This document shows positions 13,116 to 25,400 of a DNA stretch of 64,000 nucleotides, piece by piece. Under the pieces are notes generated by a model, which saw only the letters and a program-made list of their open reading frames with translations, did not search any database and was not told where the DNA came from. Every line of letters begins with the position of its first letter. Position 1 is the first letter of the stretch. The position numbers were made by a program, and so were the translations under genes. Source of the stretch: Chinchilla lanigera. Taxonomy: Eukaryota; Chordata; Mammalia; Rodentia; Chinchillidae. The stretch covers positions 3,965,893 through 4,029,892 of the forward strand of contig NW_004955477.1 of the NCBI RefSeq assembly GCF_000276665.1, in the 5' to 3' direction.

Positions 13116-13349
13116 AGAGAAGGAAGGGAAAAAAGCAGAGGAAAGGTGGCTGCTTGTTGGCTCGCCTAGGACTGCGCTGCTGCAAATGTAAATGGATCCC
13201 ATGGACAGTGAAGGACAGTTTACAGGCCTGAGATAACACAGCCCCTTTCCCCTGCTCTAGCAAGCGGACCTGCATTGACCACACCAGTTGTTCCTGCAGA
13301 CTCTGCAAATACGTAGAGGGAAGATGCTTCTAAAAATATATGGAAACTA

Positions 13350-13412
13350 AAAATTTTTTGAGATAGGGTCTCACCATGCACTTCATTCTGGTCTTGCTCA
13401 CTTTGTAGCCCA
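13350..13412 (-). mobile_element. B1-like fragment
   Basis: TTTGAGATAGGGTCTCACCA through CTTTGTAGCCCAG resembles the inverted 3' half of B1. It lies just outside the inverted duplication arm. Confidence 0.45.
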
Positions 13413-13423
13413 GAAACAAAAGA

Positions 13424-13610
13424 ATGGATCAGTGGGTGGGTAGATAGGTGCTGATGATTAAATGAGTAGATGAATAGATGGGTGAAATTACAATACACTT
13501 AGATGTATGCAGAGGGAGGCTTTCTCTTCCTATATTATGTAAGACTAAGGCCATTGTTTTTTATACTAAATCTAACATTTGATGGATTATCATTACCCCC
13601 ACATCATTCT
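13424..13610 (+). repeat. inverted duplication, arm 1
   Basis: The reverse complement of this 187-bp stretch aligns without gaps to 14490-14676, with about 11 differences counted by eye (about 94% identity). The 879-bp spacer carries a B1 SINE. The arms are not a SINE or LINE I recognise. Confidence 0.88.
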
Positions 13611-13994
13611 GTATCACAGAACCAAAGTGAAAAGCTGGTAACACCTAGAACTCTAAAAATATGATGGAAACAGTGGTCTTGGTAGAGACCCCCTGAAAAG
13701 GGCTGAAATCTGCCTGTGGTCTTTGCTTGCCTCCCTGAACAACTGATGCTGGGATTATCGCCAGGGCAACGTGGAACACAGGCATGGTGAAAGGGCTGCA
13801 CCCCTCTCCCCACCTAAGGCTTGGCAACCAGAGGCTCCTCAGCTCTCAAGTGCCTGGCAAGGACAAAAGAATGGGCTACAGGCGGATATCCAGAATCCTC
13901 CCTGACCAGCTACAGGGCCTCTCCCCTGTAAGGTGGAGGTGATTGTGTCTGTTCTTTTTCTTCAGGGCTGTGCCAGTGACACAAGAAAGGAGAT

Positions 13995-14148
13995 GTTGCT
14001 GGGCGTGGTGGTGCACGCCTGTAATCCCAGCCATCAGGAGGCTGAGGCAGGAGGATAGTTGTGAGTTTGAGACCAGCCTGGGCTAAAAAGTAAGCAAGAC
14101 CAGAACGAACTGCATGGTGAGACCCTGTCTCAAAAAAGACAAAAAAAA
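13995..14148 (+). mobile_element. B1 SINE
   Basis: GGGCGTGGTGGTGCACGCCT through GAGACCCTGTCTC and an A tail. Flanked by AAGAAAGGAGAT at 13983-13994 and 14149-14160, a perfect 12-bp duplication. It sits in the spacer of the inverted duplication. Confidence 0.93.
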
Positions 14149-14489
14149 AAGAAAGGAGATATCAAAGATTTTTGTGAAGTGGAGAGTGGTTTAACAGGGT
14201 GATGGGGTGTCATTCTTATTCCTTACAGTTTTAGATTTTGTAGTTTTTCCGTCTCCTCTTGCTTTAACTAAATTAGGCAAAAACCACTGGGAGAAGTTCC
14301 TGATGGAAGGACTCCTCCTTTGGAACGTAAATTGTTCCCATCCCCTTGCTTCCAAGGAGGAGTATGTGCAGAAAAGTGATAGACACAGCCCCCTACTCAT
14401 CTGGGCTTTCCTTAGTTTTGGTTTTCTATTTTATTTTTGTCTATCAACTATACTGTGTCTATTCTTCTAAATTATTATAAAGCCATTGG

Positions 14490-14676
14490 AGAATGATGTG
14501 GGGATAATGATAATCCATCCGATGTTAGATTTAGTATCAAAAACAATGGCCTTAGTCTTACACAACATAGGAAGAGAAAGCCTCACTCTGCATACATCTA
14601 AGTGTATTGTAATTTCACCCATCTATGCATCTACTCATTTAATCATCAGCATCTATCTACCCACCCACCAATCCAT
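14490..14676 (-). repeat. inverted duplication, arm 2
   Basis: Reverse-complement partner of 13424-13610. Its outer end merges into the ATCC/ATTC-rich simple repeat that follows. Confidence 0.88.
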
Positions 14677-14852
14677 GCATCCATCCATCCACCTACCCAT
14701 TTCACTGACCTGTTACACACTCATCCACCAACCATTCACTCATCACCCATTTACTTATTCACCATCCACCTAATCTTCTATTCAACCACCCACCAACCTA
14801 CTCATTCATTCATTCATTCATTCATCTATCTATCTACTCATGCATCCTTTCA
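14655..14852 (+). repeat. degenerate (ATCC/ATTC)n simple repeat
   Basis: Imperfect CATC, CACC and ATTC tetranucleotide units, ending in six clean CATT units and then CTAT units. Apparent His/Thr-rich ORFs are artefacts. Confidence 0.85.
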
Positions 14853-14874
14853 ATCAAGAAGTATTTGTTAAGCT

Positions 14875-14952
14875 CTGCTAGTGCCAGGCACTGTTCTAGG
14901 TGCTAGGGATATAGCAATGGATGAAACAGAAACTCCTGACCTTGTAGAGCTT
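14875..14952 (+). repeat. ancient dispersed repeat fragment
   Basis: GTGCCAGGCACTGTTCTAGG and CCTTGTAGAGCTTAAC match a common old mammalian repeat of which a longer copy lies near 39880. I cannot name the family with certainty. The next ID SINE is inserted at its 3' end. Confidence 0.55.
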
Positions 14953-14961
14953 AACATGGGT

Positions 14962-14967
<6 letters not shown>

Positions 14968-14998
<31 letters not shown>

Positions 14999-15075
14999 TC
15001 CGGTACCGGGAATCGAACTCACAATCTCATGCTTGCCAGGCAGGCGCTGTGCCGCTGAGCTAAATCCCCAGCCCC
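14968..15075 (-). mobile_element. ID SINE whose tail has become a (TG)n repeat
   Basis: The minus-strand ID head ends at 15075 (inverse of GAGCTAAATCCCCAGCCCC). Its tail reads TTTTT then about 13 TG units at 14968-14994. AACATGGGTCC flanks both sides (14953, 15076) within a 15-bp duplication having one mismatch. Confidence 0.92.
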
Positions 15076-15814
15076 AACATGGGTCCTTTTGGATGCTGCA
15101 GTTGCAGACAAGCCCAGAAATTACCTTCAACCTCACCTTGCAGCCTCTGTGCTTCTTTGTGGGGAGAGGAGGAAGCCACAGGAGTGTGTGTGCATGGAGG
15201 GGGCACAGAGGGATTGGCAGAATTTCAGCAGTAATGTTTTCACATATGTTCTACCACACATAAAGGCTGGGTAAATGAGCCAATGACAGGAAATAATTCT
15301 CTGCTGTTATAACATAATTTCAATGAGGTTTGCAGAACTGATTTTAAAATGGGGCTGTCTTCCGCCACCCAGGAATTACACAGGGACGCTGCTTTGTTCT
15401 TTCACGTTCTCACGTGAGACCCAAACAGGGACATGGCTAGTGTCACGTGACAGACACACTAGGGGACAATTCAGCCTCAGATGCTGGGCTTTTGAGTAAT
15501 TTCAAAAATGTAGGTAGGCCTTTTTGAAATTTCTGAGCTCTGGTTCCCTTATCTTTAAGATGAATAACACCACACCCACCTCACTTGGCTTACTGATGAC
15601 ACAGAACAGCACAAATGCACTCCTCTAAGGTTTGGGTCAAGTTTACCTGTGTTTCTTCTCCCTGAACTAGATATTCAAGGAGAAACCAGGCACTATTACT
15701 CACAAAGAAACCGAATTCAATTATAGATACTAAAATCAAAGATAATACAAAACCAAACTTTTTTTTGCAAAACCACCAAAGTGTAATATAATTCAAATTC
15801 ACAAATTTTGCTAT

Positions 15815-16128
15815 GCAACATATCTATAATCCCAGAACTCTGGGAAGCTGAGGCAGGAGGACTTTAAGTTGGAGCCCAGCCTAGACAATTTAGCAAAAAT
15901 CTGTCTCAAAAAAAAAAAAAAAAAAAAGCCCAATATGGTAGCACATACCTATAATCCCAGCACTTGGGAGGCTGAGGCAGGAGGATCACTATGAGTTTGA
16001 GGGCCAGCCTGGGCTTCACAGTGAGTTCAAGGCCAGCCTGAACTACATAGCAAGAAACACTGTTTCAAAAAAGGGGGGTGGGACATGGATTTAGTTCAGT
16101 GTGAGGCCCCCAGTTCAAAGTACCAGGA
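15815..16128 (+). mobile_element. B1 fragment followed by B4-like dimer
   Basis: A short B1-like unit ends in a 20-base A run. It is followed by a second unit (TAATCCCAGCACTTGGGAGG) with an ID-like end (GGATTTAGTTCAGTGTGAGG). Two neighbouring or nested SINE insertions. Confidence 0.75.
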
Positions 16129-18329
16129 TGGGAGCAACAACAATGCCCACACAGAGCATGTATGCCTTGCTTGATCAATGTTTATGTCCAGTTTGAGAGC
16201 GGTGGATAGTTCTGCTATACTCTGAGGCAATGGATTTTAGTATTCTAACTGCATTAATTATAGACAAATTCTTTATTTCTGCTTGAGCAATATCTTATTT
16301 TATGCAGGGGAAACAAGAACATGCTCTCTGTACCTTTCCTGAATGGTTTTCCAGAATCCCTCCTGCTAGCTCATTTCCGCTATGCTAATGTCAAGGTGTA
16401 CCTGCCTAAATGATGCTGGCTAGAAAATGAAATTGATCCTGACCAGCAGTGTTTTCATCTTACTTCAGTCCTCATTTTGTAGTTGTTCCTTCCCTTTTTC
16501 ATTCTTAGATAACTCCTTCCATTTCCCCACTAACAACTTAAGGAAATACAGTCTATTAAACTTTTCATTGTGGAAAAAAAATCATCACCTTCAAACGAGG
16601 AGCTGATATGGGAGAAATCATTTCCTCCAATTCAATCTTGGTAAATCTCTTTATGATCAATACATTTCATGATTTCAAACAGCTCCTCTAAGTTCAAAAT
16701 GGGGTGAATTTTAGTGATGGACATCTGCGTTGACTTTCACGGAAGTAGTTCCACAGAGGGCAGACTTTCTAGCTGCATTTCCATCAATCCCTACTGCATT
16801 CAAACCTCTGGGAACTTTTCACTGAAAATTGCTGTTCATTCCACTCCCTGGAAACACATTTTCAGGCCAAGGCCTTCTCAAAAAGAAATCCAGCGTTAGC
16901 GTAGTATGAGCTGGGGATTTTCAGGAAGAGGATTGCCTAACCTCTGCGCAGTTCCTCAGAGATCAGCTCAGCCTGGACTTTATTGCTGGGTTTCTTCTCT
17001 GCCCGCCTTCCCTCCCCGCCGTGGCTCCCTGTTCACAGGAGTTATTGATCACTTTTTAAAGGATATGTAATGGTGCTGCAGTTACATTTTGCAGTTTCTC
17101 CTCATCTTTGAGAGGCGCACACTGACGTAGTTAGAGGAGATGCTGCGATACCAGCACCCTGGGAACAGTAGATTTGGTGCTCAGAGGTGAGATTCCAGCA
17201 CCCAAAGCATGTTCTAGCAGAATCCTGTGCATCGCAGCCACTTACCTGCATCCCCATGACAGTGCAGAGTCCTTGAATTAAGGACCTCACCTTTTGTTTC
17301 TGTGTCCCCATCCTACTCCCTAGGTCTGGCTAGCGGTAGCTGCACAGGAAATCCTGGCTGAGTAGATAAGTGGTTTGGTGCTGGTCGGTAGCCACTGCTC
17401 TTCTGTCAGCCCCATTTCCTGCTGTGAGGCTGTCCTGAGTCCGAGGCATGGCAGATGTCATCTCAGCTATCATTAGAGAAGCTTGAGCTTGGGTGGAGGC
17501 CTGCAGAGCCAGTGGCTCATCCAGATGTGCTGCAAGTCCAAACAGTTGTGTAGCATGGAGGTGTACCAGGAATGTGTCCTGAATTGAGTTACATGGGATT
17601 GAATGAACCAATGACACACAGTGTGGGGGAAGTAGCATGGTGTGGCTTTTTTCTTCGATGAGGTTATTTGATTTTGGTGTGGGGATGTTATTCCTGAAAG
17701 TTCAACCTCATCTTAATGTGAATTATTTACACCTCTGCAGAGCAGGGAATAACCCTGGCTTGTTTATTTTTTCAGTCAGTGTTCTCTGTGCTCCGTTCCT
17801 GGTTGGCAGCTGGGGACACATTCTATGCTTAGGAGCCATTTGCGAGTCTGGACTAAACAAAGCCCAAACTGGTCCAAACCCCAGTCTAAACGTCATTGTG
17901 AAAATGGTGGCAGCACGTCATTTCCAATGACACAAAAGAAGGGGAAGGTACTTTCTGGGGGCTTTTTGGTTGAGTCCCTAAAGGACATCTCCTGCAGGGA
18001 TGGGAAAGAGAATCTTACACAGAATATTCTCACAGTGAGTGAACAAGCCCTGACAGCTGGATGTGTAAGTGTACGTGTGCTCCAACCTTAGGGACGAATG
18101 CAGAATCCTTCCTCTTCACGGTTTACGAATGCCTATTAATTACGCTTAAAAATAAAATTACAGTTTATATGCTAGTGCTTTTGCTTTTACAGAAAGCCTC
18201 TTCATTTGGCAAGCTACCGCGGCTCAGCTGTTACACGATCCCCTAAAAACTGAGGGAACTTGACGAATCGATCATATTCCTGTGTGAGCAGAAAATGCTC
18301 AGTGATTTTCCACTGCTCTTGAGGTCCAA

Positions 18330-18760
18330 ATCCGTGTTCCTACCGGGGTGCACTGGGCTTCACTTGACCTGGATCCTCTTCATGTCTGTCCAGCAGCACC
18401 CAGCAGCACTTTGCTCTCACGGCCAGTCCGCTGGCCTCCTGGCAGCGGGGCAGCCCCCTTCAGGCCATTGAACACATGTGTCCCGAGCTAAACTCGCTGC
18501 TTCAGTCCTGTTCACAGGCTCCCTACCTGCTTCCTTCTGGTCTTGCCTCAACTTCCACTTCCCATTTTCAATCCCCTTCACCCTCGTTATTTGCTTCCTT
18601 CACAGCACTCCTTCCAAGCTGCAATGTCTTCTTTGCTATTTTTTCCAGTCTGTTTTCTCCCCATGTTCCATGAGGGCAAGAGATGCACCATCCTGTTCAC
18701 AGGTGTCTCCCTAACACCTACCCAAGAGCACTGTGTGTGGCAAGAGCTCAGTTAAGGTGT
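18330..18760 (+). mobile_element. L2 3'-end fragment
   Basis: Order typical of L2 3' ends: TTGCCTCAACTTCC, CCATGAGGGCAAGAGATG, CACAGGTGTCTCCCTAACAC, then CAAGAGCTCAGTTAA. Ancient LINE relic without coding capacity. Confidence 0.55.
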
Positions 18761-19736
18761 GGCAGACCCGCCACATTCCCCTGATGAGATGACCCTGGTA
18801 CCATAACTCTGCTGTTAACAGAATGTTTTCTGCAAAAAATTTAAAAAATACACAAGGCTAATTTTTGAATGCAAACGCTTGCTTTTTTTCACCCTAGAAT
18901 GTGATGTTTATTCTTATGCTAAATATTCTTTGCCTTCAAAAGCATTCATACCACTCACAATTTTCTTTTCCTATGAATGTAGCATACTCAGCCCTCAGTC
19001 CTGCAAGACCAAGTGCTCCAAGAAGCGCACTAATGGGAAGACTCCCCTGAATTTAACTCCCACATCAGCCCCCAGATATAGCATTTGCCAAAGAGCAATT
19101 TCCAAGACAGGTCTTACATGTTAACTATCCAAAGACACAAAGCACACACTCTCATACACACAACAAAGACTCTCCGTAATTAATGGTATAACTCATGAGG
19201 AAATCCTCACTGCCCGATCCTGCCACAGAAGTCATGACATGCACATTCAGACGACTCTACGTTAGATCTGCAGCCCTTCACATACACTTTATCAGTGTTG
19301 GCAGCTGGTTAATGTTTTTACAGTTAGGATTCTGAAATGCTTGATAAAGAATAAATCAGGTATACTAGGGGAAATGTTCCCCTTCCTTAAATCACCATGG
19401 TACTTGGTTCTGTTTGATTCTGAGACTTTAATAGTGAAGCAGTTACTGATTCATCTCTTTCTGAGTCACCTTTGGGGCTTAGACTTAATTAATGCACATT
19501 TGGAATACCTGGCCTCCACGGCTAAATCAGTAGTGACAGAAGAAGTCAGAAGGAAAGTTGCTGTTGGGATGTGGGTTGGTTTAGAATGAGCCATTCTCAT
19601 GAAATTGGACATGTTGCCAAGTGACAGTTATGTTTTACTAGAAGGCTTTCCCAGCAACCAGGAGTAGGAATTCGGAAAAAAGTCGTTAACTTTTTGATAG
19701 TTCTGATGTCCCTGTGAACTACATGATAGTAGCACT

Positions 19737-19900
19737 GCCTTGCATTTGGGGAGTGATTTGTAATGTCCACAGGCACGTGATCTCATTTAATCCACTTTCC
19801 CATTCTCCTGGGGATATCATGAGGTAAGGGAACCACCATCTGAGATAGTGCTGGAGCAGCTTGGGAAATTCCGCCAGGAGTGATGGATGGTAGGGGCTTG
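19737..19900. mobile_element. possible MIR-like relic
   Basis: ATCTCATTTAATCCACTTTC and GGGGATATCATGAGGTA recall an ancient SINE containing CTCATTTAATCC. Weak. Confidence 0.35.
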
Positions 19901-22328
19901 CCGGGGCTGCCTGGCTGCCTCCTCGCTGTGGGCTTGTGTGATTAATTCACCCACTTGCTTAGGAAGTTGCTTTCCATCTGAGAAAATTAAAAACACCACT
20001 CTCTGGACAGGAATGTGGGATCATAAATGAGAACCAAATAGAAAAGATTTACTCAAAAGCACAAGCTCAGCAAAAGAGAAAACTTAGAAATTGCTAATAA
20101 GGTATAAATCAAATAAAGCCTATTAGCAATCCTCTCGAAGGGGAAAAAGGCCTTTCAAATGTTTTGTGGAGTGCTTAACAATACCATTTCAACCTGAGGT
20201 GTTCAAATATCTGCAGGGTAATTTGGCTTGCCATTCAGCACCTCTGTGAAGATCTGCCAATGGTAAGGGCTTTACACAAAATGATACAGAGTACCAGAAA
20301 GCCAGTCTCCCGGATCATGATTTTTAAGGCTGTAGGGTCTTCCTTATCTGTGGGTTCCTCACAACCATGAGTACAGAAATCACAGGACTTGTTTATTACA
20401 TGAGCAAATAAGTGGTTAGGAGGATGGATGGATGGGTGTTTAAAGACAGACCCACTGATTTTACTGATGACGCACCCCAGTAAGGCTCAGAGAGGTTGTT
20501 CATTTGCCTGTATTGCTAAAGACAAGTGGATCAGAATTTCAGCTACCATGTTTCTCCAGTTCAATCCAGGGTTCCAAAGGTTCCTTGCTTCCATTTGTTT
20601 CCATTATCAAGAATTAAAAACATTAACAATACTGACTGGCAATATGATCTTGGTCCCCGGGAACCATTTCTGGTGCATGTGTATAAACAAATATATTTGT
20701 TCCCACTTGTTAATCAGGAAAAAAAGGCACAGGAGTGCTTGAATGAGAAAGAAATTGCCGTGGCCACTTTATGCGTTCAACAAGAACGAGAAAGCACAAA
20801 GAGTCCTAAATTGCAGACTCTGCTGGGCCCCTGCCATGTTGGACACAGATGCCCCTGGCTCAGGGGCATCCCCACACCCTAAGAAGGAACTGCTTGCCCT
20901 GTATGTCCAATGGTTATGCTACTTCTGTTTAGACATTTTAATGACAAAGAGCACATTCTGTTTCAGGGTGGCCTGTCTCCCTTTTGGAGAGCTCCACTGT
21001 TCGTATCCAGAGCGTCGCAATATTTCACTTCCTGTTGGTACTGGCCTAAGATATTTTCACTTTGGGCACAGGTCCTTGATTTCCATCCTCACAGACTCAG
21101 AGATCAGCTCCTTCAAAAAGGTTTGGGTGACTCTCTTGAATTATGCCTGGACAGACTCCTGAGCGAAAAAGATAACGTGGAAAGCTCCGTGCTAATGGTG
21201 GTGGTGGACACTAGCAAGTGGTAACTTGCTGTAAGATCCATCACCAGTGGCTCACAGGAGGTGACAATGACCTGAAGTGGGTTGTGTGATTCTGTTCAGT
21301 CTTTATTACAGCAGCAACTGCATGCCCTGGAACACATTTGGGAAGAGGCCCCAGGCTATTGCTTGTAAAAGCATAACAATCTGTAACAATCCCTATTTGG
21401 GGACTTTTTGATCACCTTTACAGGTGTTTACCTCATGCCATGCTGTGCCCTTGTGGTAAGGCTTTGCAGAAGCTTATCTTTGGGCCGTCCGGATATCACT
21501 TACTTTTTGCTCCCTGTATCTTCTTTCTGCAAACCTGGAGAGTAGGCCTGACTTGGAAAGGTCCATGAAGGTAAGTGTCTATAAGCTCTAAAGTTTTAAT
21601 ATAAGAAGATGGCATTGAATTTTGTACCTATTTTCCCTTACTAATGAGAATCTCTCTAAATTAGCACAACATTGCAGTTTGGGATAGGTCCCTCAAGGTA
21701 TAACAGCACATCTGAATCTCTAACCACCCCAGGTTGCATCTGTTTCTTTCTCATTCAAGGGGTCCAGTGGTATTAACTTTCTTTTTTCTGGTGGAATCAG
21801 GTCTGAAGTTTCAGAAAGGCATTAAGTAAGGAAGGACAACCTTATTTACAGAAGCAAAACAAAATTTTCTTTAAATCTGTAAAATCTGGTAAGGTGATAT
21901 GGTGTTGGGCAGGGATACTACAAATCCTCAGGCTACCACTGAACATTAAATATGCCCCAGAGCCAACAATGAGCAAGGAAACACCTTCTCTCCAGCATCC
22001 TGTTTGGACACATGGTCCATCCAACACTGTCCAATGGGTTTGCAAGGCCTTCTGATGGTTGTGATTTCTAAACAAAGACAGCACCCATCCCCACTGTTCC
22101 CAGGGAAGAGGACAGCCCTCACACCATGGGGCCTTGGAAGCTGGATGCACATGACCGCGGAGTGGCGTGCTCCAGCCTTGTGACTTGACAAGGAATCTCT
22201 TTTTGGAAGTTTCCATGGAGACTCTGGCAAAAAAACTAGGGAGAATATTTTGGTTTTGCTCAAGTGTTTCCCAGTGCATACTCCAAGCAACGCATGACCC
22301 TCAAATCTGCGGGAGCCTTGGTACTTGC

Positions 22329-22477
22329 CCAGTGGAAGGGTTCATGATGCAGCCTCCTTTATCGGCAGCCATTTTGCAGCTGCAGCCCCTCTCCAGGGTG
22401 TCGTGGTTCATCCCGAAATTGTGTCCCAGCTCATGTGCCAGGGTCACGGCCGCACCAAGGGGGCTGTCTGAATGGTC
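22329..22477 (-). CDS. ADAM12: ADAM12 exon ~11 (zinc-binding active site)
   Basis: This 149-bp exon encodes 49 residues, [14 protein letters not shown] through GGCIMNPST, plus two bases of a Gly codon. It carries the reprolysin zinc motif [12 protein letters not shown] (HExxHxxGxxHD), with three zinc-binding His, the catalytic Glu and the family Asp, followed by the Met-turn CIMN. All catalytic residues are intact, so this is an active-type ADAM. The acceptor is TTTTCTTTGAG before GACCAT. The donor is unusual: ACTGG is followed by GCAAGT, not GT. The next GT, four bases further in, would break the frame into exon 12. It leaves in phase 2. Confidence 0.95.
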
Positions 22478-25400
22478 CTCAAAGAAAACACAAGAGCACA
22501 GACATATAGTTCACATCCCCTCAGTCGTTTTTGTCTCTGTCCTCCCTGCTCCTTGGATATTTACCTCTCACTAACACCTGACTAAATTAAATTCCCTATG
22601 AAGGACTGGTATAGGCCGGTTATTTACTTGCAAGTTAAAAAAACTGACATCTTGCATTAAACCAATGTGGGTTTTCTTCTGCTGAGGACTACAGGAGTCA
22701 TGTACATGTGTAAGATTCTCCATGAAATGATCATGACAATGACCTTCACCATGCATCCTTCCATCTCTCACAGAATAGTATACCACCGAATGAAGTAAAA
22801 AGTTGTTTTATATCATAGCAAGAATAAGCTCCCAGGATATATAAGTACCATTTTACCACCAGCTGAGAGCATACTGATACAAAGCTGGCAGTAGAAAGCA
22901 TGCTCTGTGACATTCTAAACAAGCCCTGAGCAATTCTGAAGGACCCTGTCTCTTCCCGTTGACCTGGAGGAGGAGAATACTTGGAAAGTTCATGATAACT
23001 GATAATAAAAGCTGGACACACGAGTAAAGACTCATTCATTGAGTTCAGATGATCATCCAGTTATATCTTATTCTCGCTGGTCTTTTGGGTTGTTGGGTTG
23101 ACTGTGGAAATGGGCAGTATCCTGATTCTCTGACTACTGTTGGGGTTCATTTAAGCTTTTGCCTGGCTGTGGGAGGTGTTTTCTCTCTTGAGTAAGCACT
23201 GCTAGCCACTGCTAACTTAATGAAGTGCCTGGATGGTGTGACTCAAGTAGCTACTTAGGAATTAACTGAAGGATATTGGTATATATCCTCACCTAAAATT
23301 CGTTAATTAGTGGATGTGATTGCAGAAATCGTGCCCCTGAATGGCATTTTTGAAAAGGCCTGCACACAACGGAGTAAGGAGGGTCACTTGCTTGAATCTT
23401 GGTTTGTGCTGCAAGGAAAGAGGTTTTCAAAAAGGCATTCAGGAAACTGTGATGCTGTAAAGAACACTGTTCCTGACGTAGGTAGTCTTTGTGAGGTCTC
23501 TGGTTAAAGGTATGTTCCGGTAGGTTCTCAGAGATTTGTGTGTGACTGTAGCTATCTCTCTCACAAGCCCTCAGGCTATGAAAAGAATGGCATGCTAAGG
23601 AATCCAGTTATTCTTAGAACAGATGAAATTCCTAATAAATTATTTTGTTTAGATTACACAGTTTCCTGTTGTAGAAAACATTACAAATATGTTTCAGGAA
23701 ATCAATTCTTAAGAATAACACACACTGGGTGAAGAGAATGTGGCTAATCTAAAAATGTAGAGGGCTGAACTTAGCATGTTTTGACATAAAATTCAAGCTA
23801 TTCATTCTCAAAGAATACTTTTGTATCACTGAATATCACAGTTTTTAGATTATCAAGTTATGGTACATTCATTCATGCATAAGTAATGATAAACAGAATG
23901 TCTCTTAAGAGACTCTGATAGTTTACATTTTTAACAAGGAAAAAAAATCAGTCTTTTATTTATGGTATTATCTCCAAGTCAGAGCATTTTGTGAACAGGT
24001 AGATATAAAGGCATGGCTTTCATGTAACTAAAATTAATGATTTGCTCTATCTTGAAAAAATGGAGAAGCAGGACTAGAAATAGTATTTTGAATTTTATGA
24101 AGATTTCTCCTTCCTTGCCACATTATTTCCTTTCTCTTAGATTTTCCCTTATGAGTCACATGTACAGTAAGTTCCCGACTTACAAATGAATTCTGTTCTA
24201 GGAGAATGTTCATTAAGTCTGACAAAGTGAGTTTTATACACCTTTGACACAGATATGTGTATTGCTTTGCGCTTCCTAGCAGTCTCCTCCACGCCGCCAC
24301 TGCTTTTCCTCTTGCTTCCCAATGTCCTGGGCTCTGACTGAGCCCTGCAATGCTGTGGACTACAGCACTGTACAGGACGCACGCAGCAGCATGACCGTGA
24401 TAGTGTCCGGCAGACACAGGAGCTACTTCTCTGATTTGTTCACACCTATATCTCCGAGAGTTCACAACTCAAATGTTTATAAATCAGGGACTTACTGTAG
24501 TACCCAATTTCACCTTCGAGATACAATAAGAGAAAGTATAGAAATTTTAGATCTTGTAGGGACATTGATTTTGCTCTTTTCATGAATTCTTATAGAAATA
24601 AAAAGTGCTGTGTGCATTATTCACCCTATTCGATACTTCTCTTATGTGTGGGATAAATAAGAAATTTGTCTAAAGATAATGTTTACTGCTCTCATATTGG
24701 CAAGACTTATTTCTTTATAATTAACTTTGGCTTTGACTTGATTTTCATGGCATTGTACATGAAATTGCTTCATATTTCTCATATTCTTTTTCAGACAGTT
24801 TAAAAAAATGTGTTTGCCTATATACTTTTAAAGAAGGAATCTTGATAAAATGGTTCAATGGAAAGAATAAGGGACTGAAGCTCAAGAAGCCACTTAACAT
24901 GCTCAGATGGGTTGCAGGATCGCGTCAGCACCACACAGCAGCAGGCGCTGCCTTGATTATGAAGAGTTCAGCTCCAGCTCTCGAAATATATTTTTGCCAA
25001 TTTTAAGTGGGAAAGTCAGTAGCAACTAACCATGGAACCATGAAACTGAAAATTATTCCCTCTTAAAATTTCACAGGCTACTTGGTGAAAATACAGTTGT
25101 CATCTGACTTGAAATTAACCTGGCACCAACAAAAACCAGACTTTCCAATGACTTCTGTGGTGGAGATCACCTTCGGGGTTTTCCTCTTGAAAGGAAACCA
25201 GGGGGCACGTTCAAGCCAGTGGTCCAGAGTGGGTGCAGTCCCCTCCAATAGCCTACCCGCTGAGTGCATGCTTACATTAATTACCAACCACTGCACCCAG
25301 AGAGGAGGAAAATGTTTATGTATGTTCACTAAGAAGATTAGATTAGGCAGAATGTGGAGAGAAAATAACAGTCAGCAGAACATAACTCCTTTCACTCTTC

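Larger units (their letters stand above)
3851..22328. other. ADAM12 intron ~11 (18.5 kb), GC-AG type
   Basis: The longest intron here begins with a GC donor (after exon ~11) and ends with CTTCTTAG. It holds ID, B1 and B4-like SINEs, a MaLR LTR, an old L1 piece, L2 and MIR relics, a 145-bp polypurine tract, a 187-bp inverted duplication and an SINE-derived (TG)n run. The stretches 9000-11780, 16140-18330 and 20000-22320 appear largely unique, with no coding gene supported. Confidence 0.75.

Noticed and set aside
14655..14852. CRISPR-like repeat array
   Set aside because: Tetranucleotide slippage repeat without unique spacers, in a mammalian genome.
22321..22325. Conventional GT donor four bases downstream of the GC donor of exon ~11
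   Set aside because: Joining there would add four bases and shift the frame, destroying the conserved YPFPMVFSS start of exon ~12.
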